Source: Paenibacillus sp. FSL H7-0357 (GTDB lineage: Bacteria > Bacillota > Bacilli > Paenibacillales > Paenibacillaceae). Taken from it: DNA of 64,000 nucleotides. The notes under the pieces were generated by a model. It did no database searches, was not told where the DNA came from, and saw only the letters and a list, made by a program, of their open reading frames with translations. Position numbers and translations under genes: made by a program. Shown piece after piece: positions 51,680 to 61,000 of the stretch (positions are counted from its first letter, which is position 1; each line of letters starts with the position of its first letter). Where the stretch lies: positions 1,116,001 through 1,180,000 of the forward strand of contig NZ_CP009241.1 of the NCBI RefSeq assembly GCF_000758525.1, in the 5' to 3' direction.

Positions 51680-54364
51680 ATGAGGACTAGAACTAAGAAG
51701 AACAAGAATAAACCTTTACATCTACTGTTAAAATTCGCAGCTTTAACCCTCTTGTTTCTATTGTCTGTTTCTATCTTCGGAGATGACGGGACGAAGAGGG
51801 CCGAGGTGGAGGTTGACATGTCCAAATTGTCCGCAGCGAAAGATGCAGGACCCGCATTGCCGGACGGAACTGTGCTGTGGCAACTGGGCAAGCACGACGG
51901 AACAGCTGGTGAATTTGCGGCTGCCGGCTCTTCGGCCGCTAAGGAGGCATTTAAGGTTGCCTCCGTTTCGGCCAAGACTGCGGAGCTCCAAAGTGTGCCC
52001 TCCGGTCTTAGAGGCGACACTAATCCTGAGCTGAGGATTATGTATAAGCTGGATAAGATCCCGGTCAACGGGGTCTTATTTCGCGTAAGCATCATAGATG
52101 CCTATAAATCCATTCCGCAAATGAGCGTATTCTCCAACCGGCAGCTGTCGGGGATTATCCAGATTGCAGGTGTTGCCGGTACAGACAGCAAATATACGTT
52201 CCGCAAAACGTATGAGCTATATATCCCGAAAGAGCAGCTGGTGGCTGGAACCAACGAACTAAAGCTGCAGGCGGCCCGCGGGATCTATTCCTCCGATTTG
52301 GAGGATAAGTACAACTGGTGGACCTGGGATGACCTTAGCCTGGAGTCGCTGAATGCCCCAATCAAGGAGCCGATTCATGGTAGCTACACACTGACGGGCA
52401 CCATGGTGAACAATAAGCAATTTTATTTTGACGAAGGTGCAGTTACGCATCTGCCTTATATTATGAAGTGGCTTGGAGTAGCTTACAGCGGCAATATTAT
52501 GCGCACCAGCTGTGCCAGCGATGTCGGCCGCTCCTGTTCGAATATGGAGGAGTACTACAAGGTGCTCAAGGATTACAACATGCAGGCCGTTGCGCTGTAT
52601 TTGTATACCGGTGATATTAAGCTTAAGGCGGATGGCTCACTGCCGGATGACGCCGAGAAGAAACTGACTGATTATTTCCAGAAGTACAGCCCGTACTTCC
52701 AATATTATGAGGTGGACAATGAACCCGGCCTGTTCAATCGCTCGAAGGCAGTGAACCTGGCGATTGCCAACTGGCTGAACGAAAAGGGCAAAACTATAGC
52801 TCCCCATCTGCAAACTGTGGCACCGGGTTGGGCCTATTGGCCGAGTTATAGTACAGATTCCTGCGGCAACCAGAAAGGCACGCTTAAACAGTGCGGCGAT
52901 CCGGACGGTTGGGAACGTGATTCGGAGCAACGCAACGAGCTGGAGGAAGTGACGGATTTAACGAATGGACACTCTTATGGCGAATCCTATATTTTCAGCC
53001 ATGGAGGAAGCTTTACCGAGAATCTGAGAACCTTTGGCGGAACTGCGGACGGCCTCGGCAAAAAAATGCTGACGACGGAGTTCGGCACTTCAGACACACA
53101 TGTAGATGCTTACCAATACGGGGCAGCCGAACGGACATCGGCGGTCTTCGACCGGATTATGCGCGGTCATATCGGCTACGCGGATATGTTCATCCAGCAT
53201 GCCGCCTTCTTCAAGAATTTCAGTCTGTTCAAGTACGGATTCAATCTGGAAGAGCATGATCCGGCCAAAACAGAGATCTACTATACCAAAGAAGGCGAGG
53301 ATTCCCGGGTCAGCATTATGAGAAGGCTCAGCCTGGCTTATGCTACCCACGGAGCCCCGTTAAGTTATGAAATTACCAATAAGGATGATCTAGCCGACAA
53401 GCTGCTATATGTACGTGCTGTTGATACCTCAACACTTGAGCCTCAACCCGGAAGCAAAGCCACCTCCAACAAGGTGCTGGTCAATTTCGTCAATTTTGAG
53501 GATACACCGCAGACGGTTCATGTGAAAGTAAATATGCCGAAGAAAACCGTGTATGAAGGTGAACGGTTCGGCAGCGGTGATTCATACGAGGCGGCACGCA
53601 GCTATGTATCCGGCAAAAGTGCTACACCTGTACTGGAGTTTACCGAGACTTTAGCTCCGGGCGAAGCGGTGCAGTATATCCTTCAGCCATCCTCCGAGGT
53701 GGCGGATGCTGCACCGCAGAGCTTTAAAGCTGCTGCAGTCAAAGGTTTGTCCGTAAAATTGAACTGGCTGGAGGCCCCTGGAGCAAGCTATGAAGTGCTC
53801 CGGGCCGACGGCTCAGGCACAGACCTGAAGGTTATCGCAACGGGGATAAAGGCTACGGAATACACCGACAGCAAGCTGCAGGAAGGAACATTATATACGT
53901 ACGCAGTTAGGGTACCTGGTTCCAGCGTCATGTCGGAGAAGACACAGATTACAGCAACAGGACTGGTTCCTTTGGACCGTTCGCAGTGGAAGGTATCCTC
54001 CAATGTCAATACCGAGGCGTCCTATCCCGGAAATGCGATTGACGGAGACCGGCGCACACGCTGGGATACGGGTAAACATCAAGCCTCCGGAGAGTATTTG
54101 CAGGTAGATCTCGGGAAGGAACATAGTATAGAAGCGGTGGAAATGGATTACACATTATCTTCTTATGATTATCCACGGGGATATGAGCTTTATGTATCGG
54201 ATGACGCCAGCAATTGGAAGCGCATAGCTTCCGGAAAAGGGAAGCTGGAGAAGACCAAGATAGAGTTTGCCAAGGTGAATGCGCGGTACATCAAGATTCT
54301 GCAGACCGGCTCGGGAGGAAATTACTGGTCCATTCAGGAGCTGCAGATTTTTTCAAGAGAATAG
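51680..54364 (+). CDS. secreted multidomain glycoside hydrolase, clan A-like
   Basis: 894 residues. N-terminal membrane or signal segment (FAALTLLFLLSVSIFG, about 19-34). A beta-sandwich domain (about 55-230) resembling rhamnogalacturonan-lyase/CBM-type modules is followed by a TIM-barrel-like domain (about 240-560) with YYEVDNEPGLF (acid/base-type NEP) and KKMLTTEFGTSD (nucleophile-type Glu). Then a beta domain, an FN3-like module (about 670-755) and a C-terminal F5/8-type C (CBM32-like) domain ending YWSIQELQIF. The two Glu motifs suggest a retaining clan GH-A enzyme, but I cannot assign a CAZy family. Probably acts on the exopolysaccharide. ATG behind ACAAGGA. Confidence 0.75.
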   Translation: MRTRTKKNKNKPLHLLLKFAALTLLFLLSVSIFGDDGTKRAEVEVDMSKLSAAKDAGPALPDGTVLWQLGKHDGTAGEFAAAGSSAAKEAFKVASVSAKTAELQSVPSGLRGDTNPELRIMYKLDKIPVNGVLFRVSIIDAYKSIPQMSVFSNRQLSGIIQIAGVAGTDSKYTFRKTYELYIPKEQLVAGTNELKLQAARGIYSSDLEDKYNWWTWDDLSLESLNAPIKEPIHGSYTLTGTMVNNKQFYFDEGAVTHLPYIMKWLGVAYSGNIMRTSCASDVGRSCSNMEEYYKVLKDYNMQAVALYLYTGDIKLKADGSLPDDAEKKLTDYFQKYSPYFQYYEVDNEPGLFNRSKAVNLAIANWLNEKGKTIAPHLQTVAPGWAYWPSYSTDSCGNQKGTLKQCGDPDGWERDSEQRNELEEVTDLTNGHSYGESYIFSHGGSFTENLRTFGGTADGLGKKMLTTEFGTSDTHVDAYQYGAAERTSAVFDRIMRGHIGYADMFIQHAAFFKNFSLFKYGFNLEEHDPAKTEIYYTKEGEDSRVSIMRRLSLAYATHGAPLSYEITNKDDLADKLLYVRAVDTSTLEPQPGSKATSNKVLVNFVNFEDTPQTVHVKVNMPKKTVYEGERFGSGDSYEAARSYVSGKSATPVLEFTETLAPGEAVQYILQPSSEVADAAPQSFKAAAVKGLSVKLNWLEAPGASYEVLRADGSGTDLKVIATGIKATEYTDSKLQEGTLYTYAVRVPGSSVMSEKTQITATGLVPLDRSQWKVSSNVNTEASYPGNAIDGDRRTRWDTGKHQASGEYLQVDLGKEHSIEAVEMDYTLSSYDYPRGYELYVSDDASNWKRIASGKGKLEKTKIEFAKVNARYIKILQTGSGGNYWSIQELQIFSRE

Positions 54365-54429
54365 AGATGTTGGGATTGGGCTGGCCGCATTTTTAAGAGA
54401 ACTGATGAGGGCATGAAGTTATAAGAAAT

Positions 54430-54615
54430 TTATAAGGAAACCGAGGACTGCCCTGTTCCGTTCTTATCGAAATTGCGGCAAAGATTTATGAATTCACTTT
54501 CGGAGATATGTCCGTGTTTATACAACGCGTGGAAGCTTTCTTTTAGGTCTATTGTGCCTTCGTGCTTCATTCCTAACTGGTTTAGTAAGCTGCGAATAGA
54601 AAATTCTAATCTCAT
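54430..54615 (-). CDS. small protein, 61 residues, unknown
   Basis: MRLEFSIRSLLNQLG.. with a helical, charged body (LKESFHALYKHGHISESEF) and a short polar tail. The ATG has a strong GCGGAGGAGC site. Its size, helical profile and nearness to an XRE-type regulator recall small anti-repressors such as SinI, but I see no diagnostic motif. A direct repeat lies upstream at 54733-54760. Confidence 0.55.
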   Translation of the reverse strand: MRLEFSIRSLLNQLGMKHEGTIDLKESFHALYKHGHISESEFINLCRNFDKNGTGQSSVSL

Positions 54616-54732
54616 CAACTAAGCTCCTCCGCGAATATCTAAAATTAGGTAATTCATGTAAGCCTACTTTACTACTAATTCAAAAAAAAGAATGTCACTA
54701 TGTGTCGGTGATAAAACTAATATTTTAAGTAC

Positions 54733-54760
54733 TTTTGACTCATTTTACTCATTTTTGACT
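54733..54760. repeat. short direct repeat, possible operator
   Basis: TTTTGACT at 54733-54740 and 54753-54760, 20 bp apart, with CTCATTTT-type sequence repeated between. It is about 120 bp upstream of the 61-codon gene and could be bound by the XRE-type regulator encoded next door. Confidence 0.4.
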
Positions 54761-54835
54761 AGGCTGCAGAGGAATATGTTGAAATGTATTCAGCAGACTA
54801 GAGAAGTATACATAAGAATTGCAAGAGGAGCAGGA

Positions 54836-54886
54836 ATAAAAAATAATCACGACAGCTCCCTTAACTAGCGGAACCGCCGTGATTAT
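54836..54886 (-). terminator. terminator of the XRE regulator gene
   Basis: ATAATCACG (54843-54851) pairs with CGTGATTAT (54878-54886); on the minus strand the stem is followed by a T run (54843-54836). An inner GCGG/CCGC adds to the stem. Confidence 0.75.
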
Positions 54887-54899
54887 GATGGATAATGAT

Positions 54900-55268
54900 T
54901 CATTGTTGACCATTGTCGCCAGAACTGGCGGCCGCCCTGTTCTGAACTACCCGCTCCAGCAGCATGCGCACAAGCTCCAAATCCTGCTCTTCCAAAGGAA
55001 CGCCGTCCCAATGCAGCTGATGCTGGTTAAGGATCTCTCTGGCATTGTTCGTGATTTCCATGGGGTCGGGGTTATCGGTAAGGCCGATGAGATAATCTGA
55101 GGTAGTGTGAAGCTTCTTGGCAATCAGTTGAGTATTTTCAAGGGTAGGCTGACGGTATCCGGATTCATACCCGGCATACGTACTTTTGGCGACGCCAACC
55201 GCTTCAGCAACCTCCTGCATTGAGAATTTTCTTGTTTTTCGTAGCTGTTTCAACCGTTTAGCAAACAT
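54900..55268 (-). CDS. XRE-family transcriptional regulator
   Basis: 122 residues from the ATG at 55268, seven bases after GGAGG. N-terminal helix-turn-helix: FAKRLKQLRKTRKFSMQEVA, VGVAKSTYAGYESGYRQPTLEN, then LHTTSDYLIGLTDNP, the SinR/Xre pattern. The C-terminal part (about 75-110) is helical, possibly a multimerisation arm. It sits between secreted polysaccharide-active enzymes and could control them; no target is proven. An extended -10 promoter (TGGTATAAT) lies at 55340-55348. Confidence 0.88.
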   Translation of the reverse strand: MFAKRLKQLRKTRKFSMQEVAEAVGVAKSTYAGYESGYRQPTLENTQLIAKKLHTTSDYLIGLTDNPDPMEITNNAREILNQHQLHWDGVPLEEQDLELVRMLLERVVQNRAAASSGDNGQQ

Positions 55269-55339
55269 CTGCATGCCTCCAATTGCGGGTTCCAACATGA
55301 TTGGATATAGGCGTAATTCGTATTGAATCATTTTTGGAT

Positions 55340-55348
55340 ATTATACCA
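55340..55348 (-). promoter_or_regulatory. extended -10 promoter of the XRE gene
   Basis: TGG-TATAAT on the minus strand; the -35 region is poor, as allowed for TGn promoters. About 70 nt before the start codon. Confidence 0.5.
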
Positions 55349-55445
55349 TAAACATAACTGAACGAACATCCATCCCTTTTACAGCAGCCAACCCGCTTGG
55401 GAAACTCCTCCGCACATCCCCCGGTACTTTACGAGTGTTCTATTT

Positions 55446-56528
55446 TCAAGGGAGAAATATAGAATTAACAGTGGTCACCTGTTTGTTTACGGTTTTGCTC
55501 TGGAACGTGGAATTGTATACGGTGATTGTTCCCCCCACAGGTAAGTCAGTATTATAGATAGCCACTTTGCTGTATCCAACGGTAGAGGCCATAAATTTGC
55601 TGTTGTACACTTTCACCTTTGCATTCGACAATACCGCGATATCCGCTTTGGGATCACCGGTATAATTGGCGGAGCCGTTGTTCTTAAAGATTGAATTGAC
55701 AATCGTTACCTCCGCATAATCTTCAACATGAACACCTTGTCCCCGGATATGAATAAAGCTGGAGTTTTTAATGACAATGTCTTTTGCGGACAAAGCAACG
55801 CCTACTCCAAATCCCGCCCAGCGGGAAGGGCTGGTGTTGGTATCAAATACACAGTTCTCGATGACCCAGTCACGGCTTGGGGCATTGATTTCAATCCCGT
55901 CACCTTTGATATTCACGAACCGGGTATTCAGGATCTTAACCTCGTAGCTCGGATTTATATTCGACAGAATGCCATAGCCGGAATTTTCGAACAGACTGTT
56001 AAATACAGTTAACCGGTTGACTGTCACCGCATTCTGAATCCCTTGAACGCTGCATTCGAATCTGACGTCGATAATGTTGATGTCGTCCCCGTTCGGCATA
56101 ATGCCAATGCGGGCTTTAATCCCGATGCCTTGAACACTCTGTTTGCCGAGCAGCCGCAGGGCGGCTTCATCCTTGTTATCATTGCGGATCAAGGTAGCAT
56201 CTCTTCTGCCTGCACCTAGAATAGATATATTTTCAGGGACATGAATAGAGTTGATTAGATAAGTCCCTCTGTCGAAATAAACCGTGCCGCCCCCCGAATC
56301 CTGCGCAGCCTTTACAGCCTTGGCGATACTCGCTGTATCATTAGTGACTCCGTCCCCTACGGCCCCGTAGTCCTTCACATTAAACGTCGGAATGGCAAAA
56401 GCCTGAACACTTCCTGCGCCCGTATCGCTGCTCCAGGCTTTTTCCGGAGCCTTATTCCAAATGAGTCCCACAGCCAGAGCTGCAGTAAGGACGGCAACCA
56501 GGGGCAAAGCTATTTTCCAGCGCATCAT
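55446..56528 (-). CDS. secreted right-handed beta-helix (pectate-lyase-3-like) protein
   Basis: 360 residues. N-terminal signal or anchor (KIALPLVAVLTAALAVGLIW) followed by the pectate_lyase_3 entry signature FNVKDYGAVGDGVTNDTASI and rungs of a parallel beta-helix with repeated I-V-N-S/F motifs up to the end (IINVRF, VFNSLFENSGYG, VIENCVF, IKNSSF, TIVNSIF, VYNSTF). Such proteins bind or cleave acidic polysaccharides, or act as epimerases. No catalytic residues can be named with certainty. ATG behind AAGGAGAGGG. It may act on the glucuronate-containing polymer. Confidence 0.82.
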   Translation of the reverse strand: MMRWKIALPLVAVLTAALAVGLIWNKAPEKAWSSDTGAGSVQAFAIPTFNVKDYGAVGDGVTNDTASIAKAVKAAQDSGGGTVYFDRGTYLINSIHVPENISILGAGRRDATLIRNDNKDEAALRLLGKQSVQGIGIKARIGIMPNGDDINIIDVRFECSVQGIQNAVTVNRLTVFNSLFENSGYGILSNINPSYEVKILNTRFVNIKGDGIEINAPSRDWVIENCVFDTNTSPSRWAGFGVGVALSAKDIVIKNSSFIHIRGQGVHVEDYAEVTIVNSIFKNNGSANYTGDPKADIAVLSNAKVKVYNSKFMASTVGYSKVAIYNTDLPVGGTITVYNSTFQSKTVNKQVTTVNSIFLP

Positions 56529-56742
56529 GAATCCCTCTCCTTAATGAAATGGTTTATGAGTAACTTTGAAAAACTTTTTTTCCTGAAAAGAAAACATTAG
56601 TTGTTTACAAAGTTATTCTAAATGAATATAATAATTTTGACAAATACTCCTAATGAATAATATATGGCGATAATCATTCGATGTCAGAATATGTGAAGAA
56701 TGAAAGGGAACATGAAAGGAAATGGGATAAGCGCTTTTTAAA

Positions 56743-56840
56743 AATATAAGAATTTATATGTTTCACACGATAATTTATCCTTCCATTTCTCGCTGAAACG
56801 GTACCGTCCTTAAAAAGGACGGCAAAGCCGTTTCCACTTG
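56743..56840. repeat. dispersed hairpin element, family A, copy 2
   Basis: Same core as 4205-4304. GAAACGG/CCGTTTC outer stem and CCGTCC/GGACGG inner stem are both perfect in this copy. Located in the 700-bp non-coding stretch upstream of the second exopolysaccharide block. Confidence 0.88.
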
Positions 56841-56942
56841 ATAGAGATTAGGCAAGGAATATTTTTTTTAGTCACTCGGTCGCGATATGAATAACTTTAT
56901 TTAAATTATTAAACATTTATTCTCGATGAGAACCAAGAGAGG

Positions 56943-57160
56943 GAGGCCAGTCCTCTTTAGAGCGGCAGACGTCAACCTTCATTAGCATATGTGCCCCGCC
57001 AACTGTTGGTGCGGCAGCAACAGCGGACAAACGCTGAGATTCCGTATATCATTGCCTGCATTTTTCGCAGGATCAAAGGTAATGCCTCCTGTACCTATAT
57101 CACTGGAGACACTCGGTCATGCTGTGGGTGCTGATACCTTAGACGTTAATCGTCAAGGGT
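56943..57160 (+). ncRNA. structured leader upstream of galU copy 2 (candidate)
   Basis: Non-coding and GC-richer than the AT-rich DNA before it. Successive stems: GAGG/CCTC (56943-56955), CCGCC..GGTGCGG (56996-57014, bulged T), CAGCG/CGCTG (57021-57036), CCTGC/GCAGG (57055-57071) and GACG/CGTC (57142-57154). The position ahead of an exopolysaccharide operon recalls the EAR/epsC antitermination RNA of Bacillus, but I cannot confirm that consensus by eye. Boundaries are approximate. Confidence 0.45.
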
Positions 57161-57238
57161 GTGACGTGAGGAAGGGTTAAATGCCCGCTTATTGCAAGAA
57201 TTCAGTTCGTCAATAAAGAAACAAGGGATGTGTTCGGG

Positions 57239-58141
57239 ATGAAAAAGGTAAGAAAGGCTATTATTCCAGCAGCTGGGCTTGGAACCAGGTTTCTTCCCGC
57301 TACCAAAGCAATGCCGAAGGAAATGCTTCCGATCGTAGACAAGCCGACCATTCAATATATCGTGGAAGAGGCGATTGCTGCGGGCATTGAGGACATTATC
57401 ATCGTTACCGGAAAAGGAAAACGCGCCATAGAGGATCATTTCGATATTGCGTTTGAGCTTGAGCATACCTTGTTTGAGAAAGGGAAGCTGGAGCTGCTGG
57501 AAGAGGTGCGGCGTTCCTCCCAGGTGACTCTTCACTATATCCGGCAGAAGGAAGCCAAGGGGCTGGGGCATGCCGTATGGTGTGCGCGCAACTTTATTGG
57601 AGATGAGCCGTTTGCCGTGCTGCTGGGAGACGATATTGTGCAAAGCGATGTTCCGTGCACCAGACAGCTGATTGAACAGTACGAAAGACTTGGGAGATCA
57701 GTTATTGGCGTCCAGACGGTACCTGCCGATCAAACGAACCGTTACGGTATTGTAGATCCGCTGCGGGCCAGAGGGCGGCTGTACGAGGTGGACCGTTTTG
57801 TGGAAAAGCCGGCTCTAGGCCAGGCACCTTCCAATCTGGCGATTATGGGACGGTATGTGCTTACGCCGGACATCTTTGATTTCCTGGAGAGCCAGGAGAC
57901 CGGAGCAGGCGGTGAAATTCAGTTAACGGATGCCATTCAAAGGCTCAATACGGAGCAGGGCGTATATGCCTATGACTTCCAGGGAGTACGGTACGATGTG
58001 GGCGAGAAGCTCGGGTTTATTCTGACGACGATTGATTTTGCCTTGAGAAGACAGGATCTGAGGCATGAACTGTTAAGTGCTCTCGGGGAAATTGTGGATA
58101 GAGAACACACCAGTACGTATGCAAAGTCAAGAGGTGAATAA
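57239..58141 (+). CDS. galU: UTP-glucose-1-phosphate uridylyltransferase (copy 2)
   Basis: 300 residues from the ATG at 57239 (AAGGGA site; a GTG three codons earlier is too close to it). Same enzyme as at 31881, with [50 protein letters not shown] and [12 protein letters not shown]. It diverges mostly in the C-terminal third. The duplicate with its own priming transferase suggests that block 2 can run as a separate polysaccharide pathway. Confidence 0.95.
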   Translation: MKKVRKAIIPAAGLGTRFLPATKAMPKEMLPIVDKPTIQYIVEEAIAAGIEDIIIVTGKGKRAIEDHFDIAFELEHTLFEKGKLELLEEVRRSSQVTLHYIRQKEAKGLGHAVWCARNFIGDEPFAVLLGDDIVQSDVPCTRQLIEQYERLGRSVIGVQTVPADQTNRYGIVDPLRARGRLYEVDRFVEKPALGQAPSNLAIMGRYVLTPDIFDFLESQETGAGGEIQLTDAIQRLNTEQGVYAYDFQGVRYDVGEKLGFILTTIDFALRRQDLRHELLSALGEIVDREHTSTYAKSRGE

Positions 58142-58144
58142 TAG

Positions 58145-58840
58145 ATGATACCTTCCAGTCAAAGAGAAGAGGAAGCGGCCCTGTATGCTAAAAGGTACTA
58201 TCCGGCAGTACGGCGTGCCGGAGGCAAGCCGGAGACATTATATCTATTTAATAAACGGGTCTTTGACATTGCGGCATCTGCGGCGGCACTCCTTGTGCTG
58301 TCTCCTCTTTTCCTTATTCTTGCGCTGGTTATCAAGCTGGAAGACCCCCGCGGCTCCGTATTTTTCGGGCAAACCAGGGTCGGGAAGGCGGGGCGTTTGT
58401 TCCGGATTTACAAATTCCGCTCGATGATTGCCGATGCGGAAGCGCTTCTGCCGAACCTGTTGAATCAAAATGAAATGAGCGGCCCCATGTTCAAAATGAG
58501 AAATGATCCGCGGGTGACCCGGGTAGGCAGATTTATCCGCAGAACAAGCATTGATGAGCTTCCCCAGCTGGTAAATGTGCTTAAGGGTGATATGTCGCTT
58601 GTCGGCCCAAGGCCGTCGCTTCCACGCGAAGTGGAGAAGTACTCGGAATACGACCGGCTTCGTCTATCGGTTACACCGGGTTGTACAGGGCTTTGGCAGG
58701 TGAGCGGGCGGAGCGGACTGAATTTTAAGCAAATGGTGGAGCTCGATCTGCTCTACATTGAGCAGAGAACGCTGGGTCTGGATCTCAAGATTATGTTTAT
58801 GACGGCCTGGCAGCTGGTGAGATCGAAAAATGCATTCTAA
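58145..58840 (+). CDS. undecaprenyl-phosphate sugar-1-phosphate transferase (priming, copy 2)
   Basis: 231 residues, paralogue of 32811-33503: [20 protein letters not shown] helix, [46 protein letters not shown] and [16 protein letters not shown]. The YWQV/LWQV and RNSVGF/RSGLNF differences next to the active site could mean a different sugar. Starts 4 bp after galU copy 2, so they are translationally linked. Confidence 0.92.
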   Translation: MIPSSQREEEAALYAKRYYPAVRRAGGKPETLYLFNKRVFDIAASAAALLVLSPLFLILALVIKLEDPRGSVFFGQTRVGKAGRLFRIYKFRSMIADAEALLPNLLNQNEMSGPMFKMRNDPRVTRVGRFIRRTSIDELPQLVNVLKGDMSLVGPRPSLPREVEKYSEYDRLRLSVTPGCTGLWQVSGRSGLNFKQMVELDLLYIEQRTLGLDLKIMFMTAWQLVRSKNAF

Positions 58841-58864
58841 ATCATTTATAACGGGGTGAAGCGT

Positions 58865-59803
58865 ATGGATCGCCATTCGAGAATATATGTAGCTGGGCAT
58901 CGCGGTCTGGTCGGTTCGGCCATCGTCCGCACACTTGAGAAGCAGGGCTTTCATAATCTTGTCCTCCGTTCCAGAACAGAACTGGATTTGCGCAACGGCG
59001 CTGAGGTGGACCGTTTTTTTGAGGATCAGGAGATTGAGTATGTATTCCTTGCTGCGGCCAAGGTGGGCGGAATTGCAGCTAACAACGAACAACCTGCGGA
59101 ATTTATCCGCGACAATCTGCTCATTCAGACCCATGTCATTGATGCGGCTTACCGTAACGGGGTGAGCAAGCTGATGTTCCTGGGATCGACCTGCATTTAT
59201 CCAAAGCTGGCTCCGCAGCCGCTCAAAGAAGAATATCTGCTGACCGGAGAGCTGGAGCCGACCAATGCGCCCTACGCAGTGGCCAAAATTGCCGGCATCA
59301 ACATGTGCCAGTCTTACAACAGGCAGTACGGCACCCGGTTCATTTCTGTGATGCCGACGAACATTTACGGGCCAAATGACAATTTTGATCTGTATTCGTC
59401 CCATGTGCTGCCTGCGCTGCTGCGCAAATTCCATGAAGCCAAGGAACAGGGCAGCCCGTCGGTGGAAGTGTGGGGCACCGGCAATCCGAAACGTGAATTC
59501 CTGCATGCGGATGATCTGGCCGAAGCCTGTCTCTATCTGATGGAGCACTATGAGGGCAATGATATCGTGAACATCGGTGTGGGTGATGACATTGCGATCA
59601 AAGACCTTGCACTGCTGATTAAAAAGGTTACCGGCTACGAAGGGGAAATCACCTTCAACACATCCGTTGCGGACGGTACCCCAAGGAAGCTGGTTGATGT
59701 ATCCAGAATCAATGCCCTTGGATGGAAAGCAAGAATTGGGCTCGAAGACGGGCTGCACGATGTGTACGCTGATTTTCAACATACGTATGCTGTGAAAAAA
59801 TAA
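58865..59803 (+). CDS. fcl: GDP-L-fucose synthase
   Basis: 312 residues from the ATG at 58865 (GGGGTGA site). Short-chain dehydrogenase that epimerises and reduces GDP-4-keto-6-deoxymannose to GDP-L-fucose with NADPH. Marks: [17 protein letters not shown] (Gly-rich), [25 protein letters not shown], and [20 protein letters not shown] with the catalytic Tyr-x3-Lys and the Ser in GSTC. The usual neighbour gmd follows directly, but in the order fcl-gmd. It draws on GDP-mannose from manC. Confidence 0.93.
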   Translation: MDRHSRIYVAGHRGLVGSAIVRTLEKQGFHNLVLRSRTELDLRNGAEVDRFFEDQEIEYVFLAAAKVGGIAANNEQPAEFIRDNLLIQTHVIDAAYRNGVSKLMFLGSTCIYPKLAPQPLKEEYLLTGELEPTNAPYAVAKIAGINMCQSYNRQYGTRFISVMPTNIYGPNDNFDLYSSHVLPALLRKFHEAKEQGSPSVEVWGTGNPKREFLHADDLAEACLYLMEHYEGNDIVNIGVGDDIAIKDLALLIKKVTGYEGEITFNTSVADGTPRKLVDVSRINALGWKARIGLEDGLHDVYADFQHTYAVKK

Positions 59804-59823
59804 TGATGCGGGGGAATTCATCA

Positions 59824-60819
59824 ATGAAGAGAGCTTTAATTACGGGCGTTACAGGGCAAGACGGGTCCTATCTGGCGGAATTTCTTCTCTCCAAGGATTA
59901 TGAGGTATTCGGACTGCGGAGAAGAACGAGCACGCCCAACTATGAAAATGTGTACTCTATTAAAGATCGCATTCATTGGATTTCCGGAGATTTGACCGAT
60001 TTGGCTTCCCTGATTGAAGCGGTGAGAATCGCTGACCCGGATGAGGTATACAACCTGGGGGCGCAGTCGTTCGTAGCCGCATCGTGGCCGCAGCCTTTGC
60101 TGACGAGTCAGATCACCGCCGTTTCCGTTACCAATATGCTGGAGGCGGTCAAGATTGTGAAGCCGACGGCCAGATTCTATCAGGCCTCAAGCAGTGAGAT
60201 GTTCGGCAAGGTCGTAGAGACCCCGCAGCGGGAGACTACCCCTTTTTATCCGCGCAGCCCTTATGGTGTAGCTAAGGTGTACGGCCACTGGATTACCGTC
60301 AATTACCGGGAGAGCTTTGACATGTTCGCATGCTCGGGGATTCTATTCAATCATGAATCGCCAAGACGCGGACTGGAGTTTGTCACCCGCAAGGTGACCG
60401 ACGCTGTTGCCCGTATCAAGCATGGGCTGCAAAGCGAGCTGCGGATGGGCAATCTGGATTCCCTGCGGGATTGGGGCTTTGCCGGGGATTATGTCAAGGC
60501 GATGTGGCTGATGCTCCAGCAGGAGGAGCCGGATGATTATGTTATTTCGACAGGTGAAATGCATACGGTCCGTGAGCTGCTTCAGGTGGCCTTTTCGTAT
60601 GCCGGACTCGATTATGAGCAGTATGTGGTGATCGATCCTGAATTTGTCCGTCCGGCTGAGGTCGACCTGCTGCTGGGCGATTCCTCCAAGGCGCAAACCA
60701 AGCTGGACTGGAAGCTGGAAGTCGGCTTCCATGAGCTGATTCATATGATGGTGGATGAAGATATGAAGCGCGTCGCTGCTGAGATCCGCTACCACGATGC
60801 CTTTACTTTAGTGAACTAA
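59824..60819 (+). CDS. gmd: GDP-mannose 4,6-dehydratase
   Basis: 331 residues from the ATG at 59824 behind GCGGGGG. First step from GDP-mannose to GDP-fucose (or rhamnose). [19 protein letters not shown] with the NADP-binding turn, [34 protein letters not shown], and [17 protein letters not shown] with the catalytic Tyr-x3-Lys; [17 protein letters not shown] is a family signature. With fcl it forms a complete GDP-fucose branch. A terminator hairpin follows. Confidence 0.94.
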   Translation: MKRALITGVTGQDGSYLAEFLLSKDYEVFGLRRRTSTPNYENVYSIKDRIHWISGDLTDLASLIEAVRIADPDEVYNLGAQSFVAASWPQPLLTSQITAVSVTNMLEAVKIVKPTARFYQASSSEMFGKVVETPQRETTPFYPRSPYGVAKVYGHWITVNYRESFDMFACSGILFNHESPRRGLEFVTRKVTDAVARIKHGLQSELRMGNLDSLRDWGFAGDYVKAMWLMLQQEEPDDYVISTGEMHTVRELLQVAFSYAGLDYEQYVVIDPEFVRPAEVDLLLGDSSKAQTKLDWKLEVGFHELIHMMVDEDMKRVAAEIRYHDAFTLVN

Positions 60820-60850
60820 TATTTCGATACAGCATAGGTGATCTAACAGG

Positions 60851-60871
60851 GGACGGCGCTGCCGTCCTTTA
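60851..60871 (+). terminator. terminator-like hairpin after gmd
   Basis: GGACGGC (60851-60857), GCT loop, GCCGTCC (60861-60867), then TTTA. Short T run, so termination may be partial. Confidence 0.6.
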
Positions 60872-60875
60872 TTCA

Positions 60876-60974
60876 AATATAAGAAATTGTATGCTTCACG
60901 CTATAAATTATCCTTCTATTTCTCGCAGAAACGGATACCGTCCTATTGAGGACGGCGAAGCCGTTTCCACTTGT
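60876..60974. repeat. dispersed hairpin element, family A, copy 3
   Basis: Nearly identical to 4205-4304 over about 100 bp. Here GAAACGG/CCGTTTC and CCGTCC/GGACGG both pair. It lies directly behind the gmd hairpin and before the next flippase gene. Confidence 0.88.
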
Positions 60975-61000
60975 GAAGGCTGAAAGCGGGTGAGTGCTCT

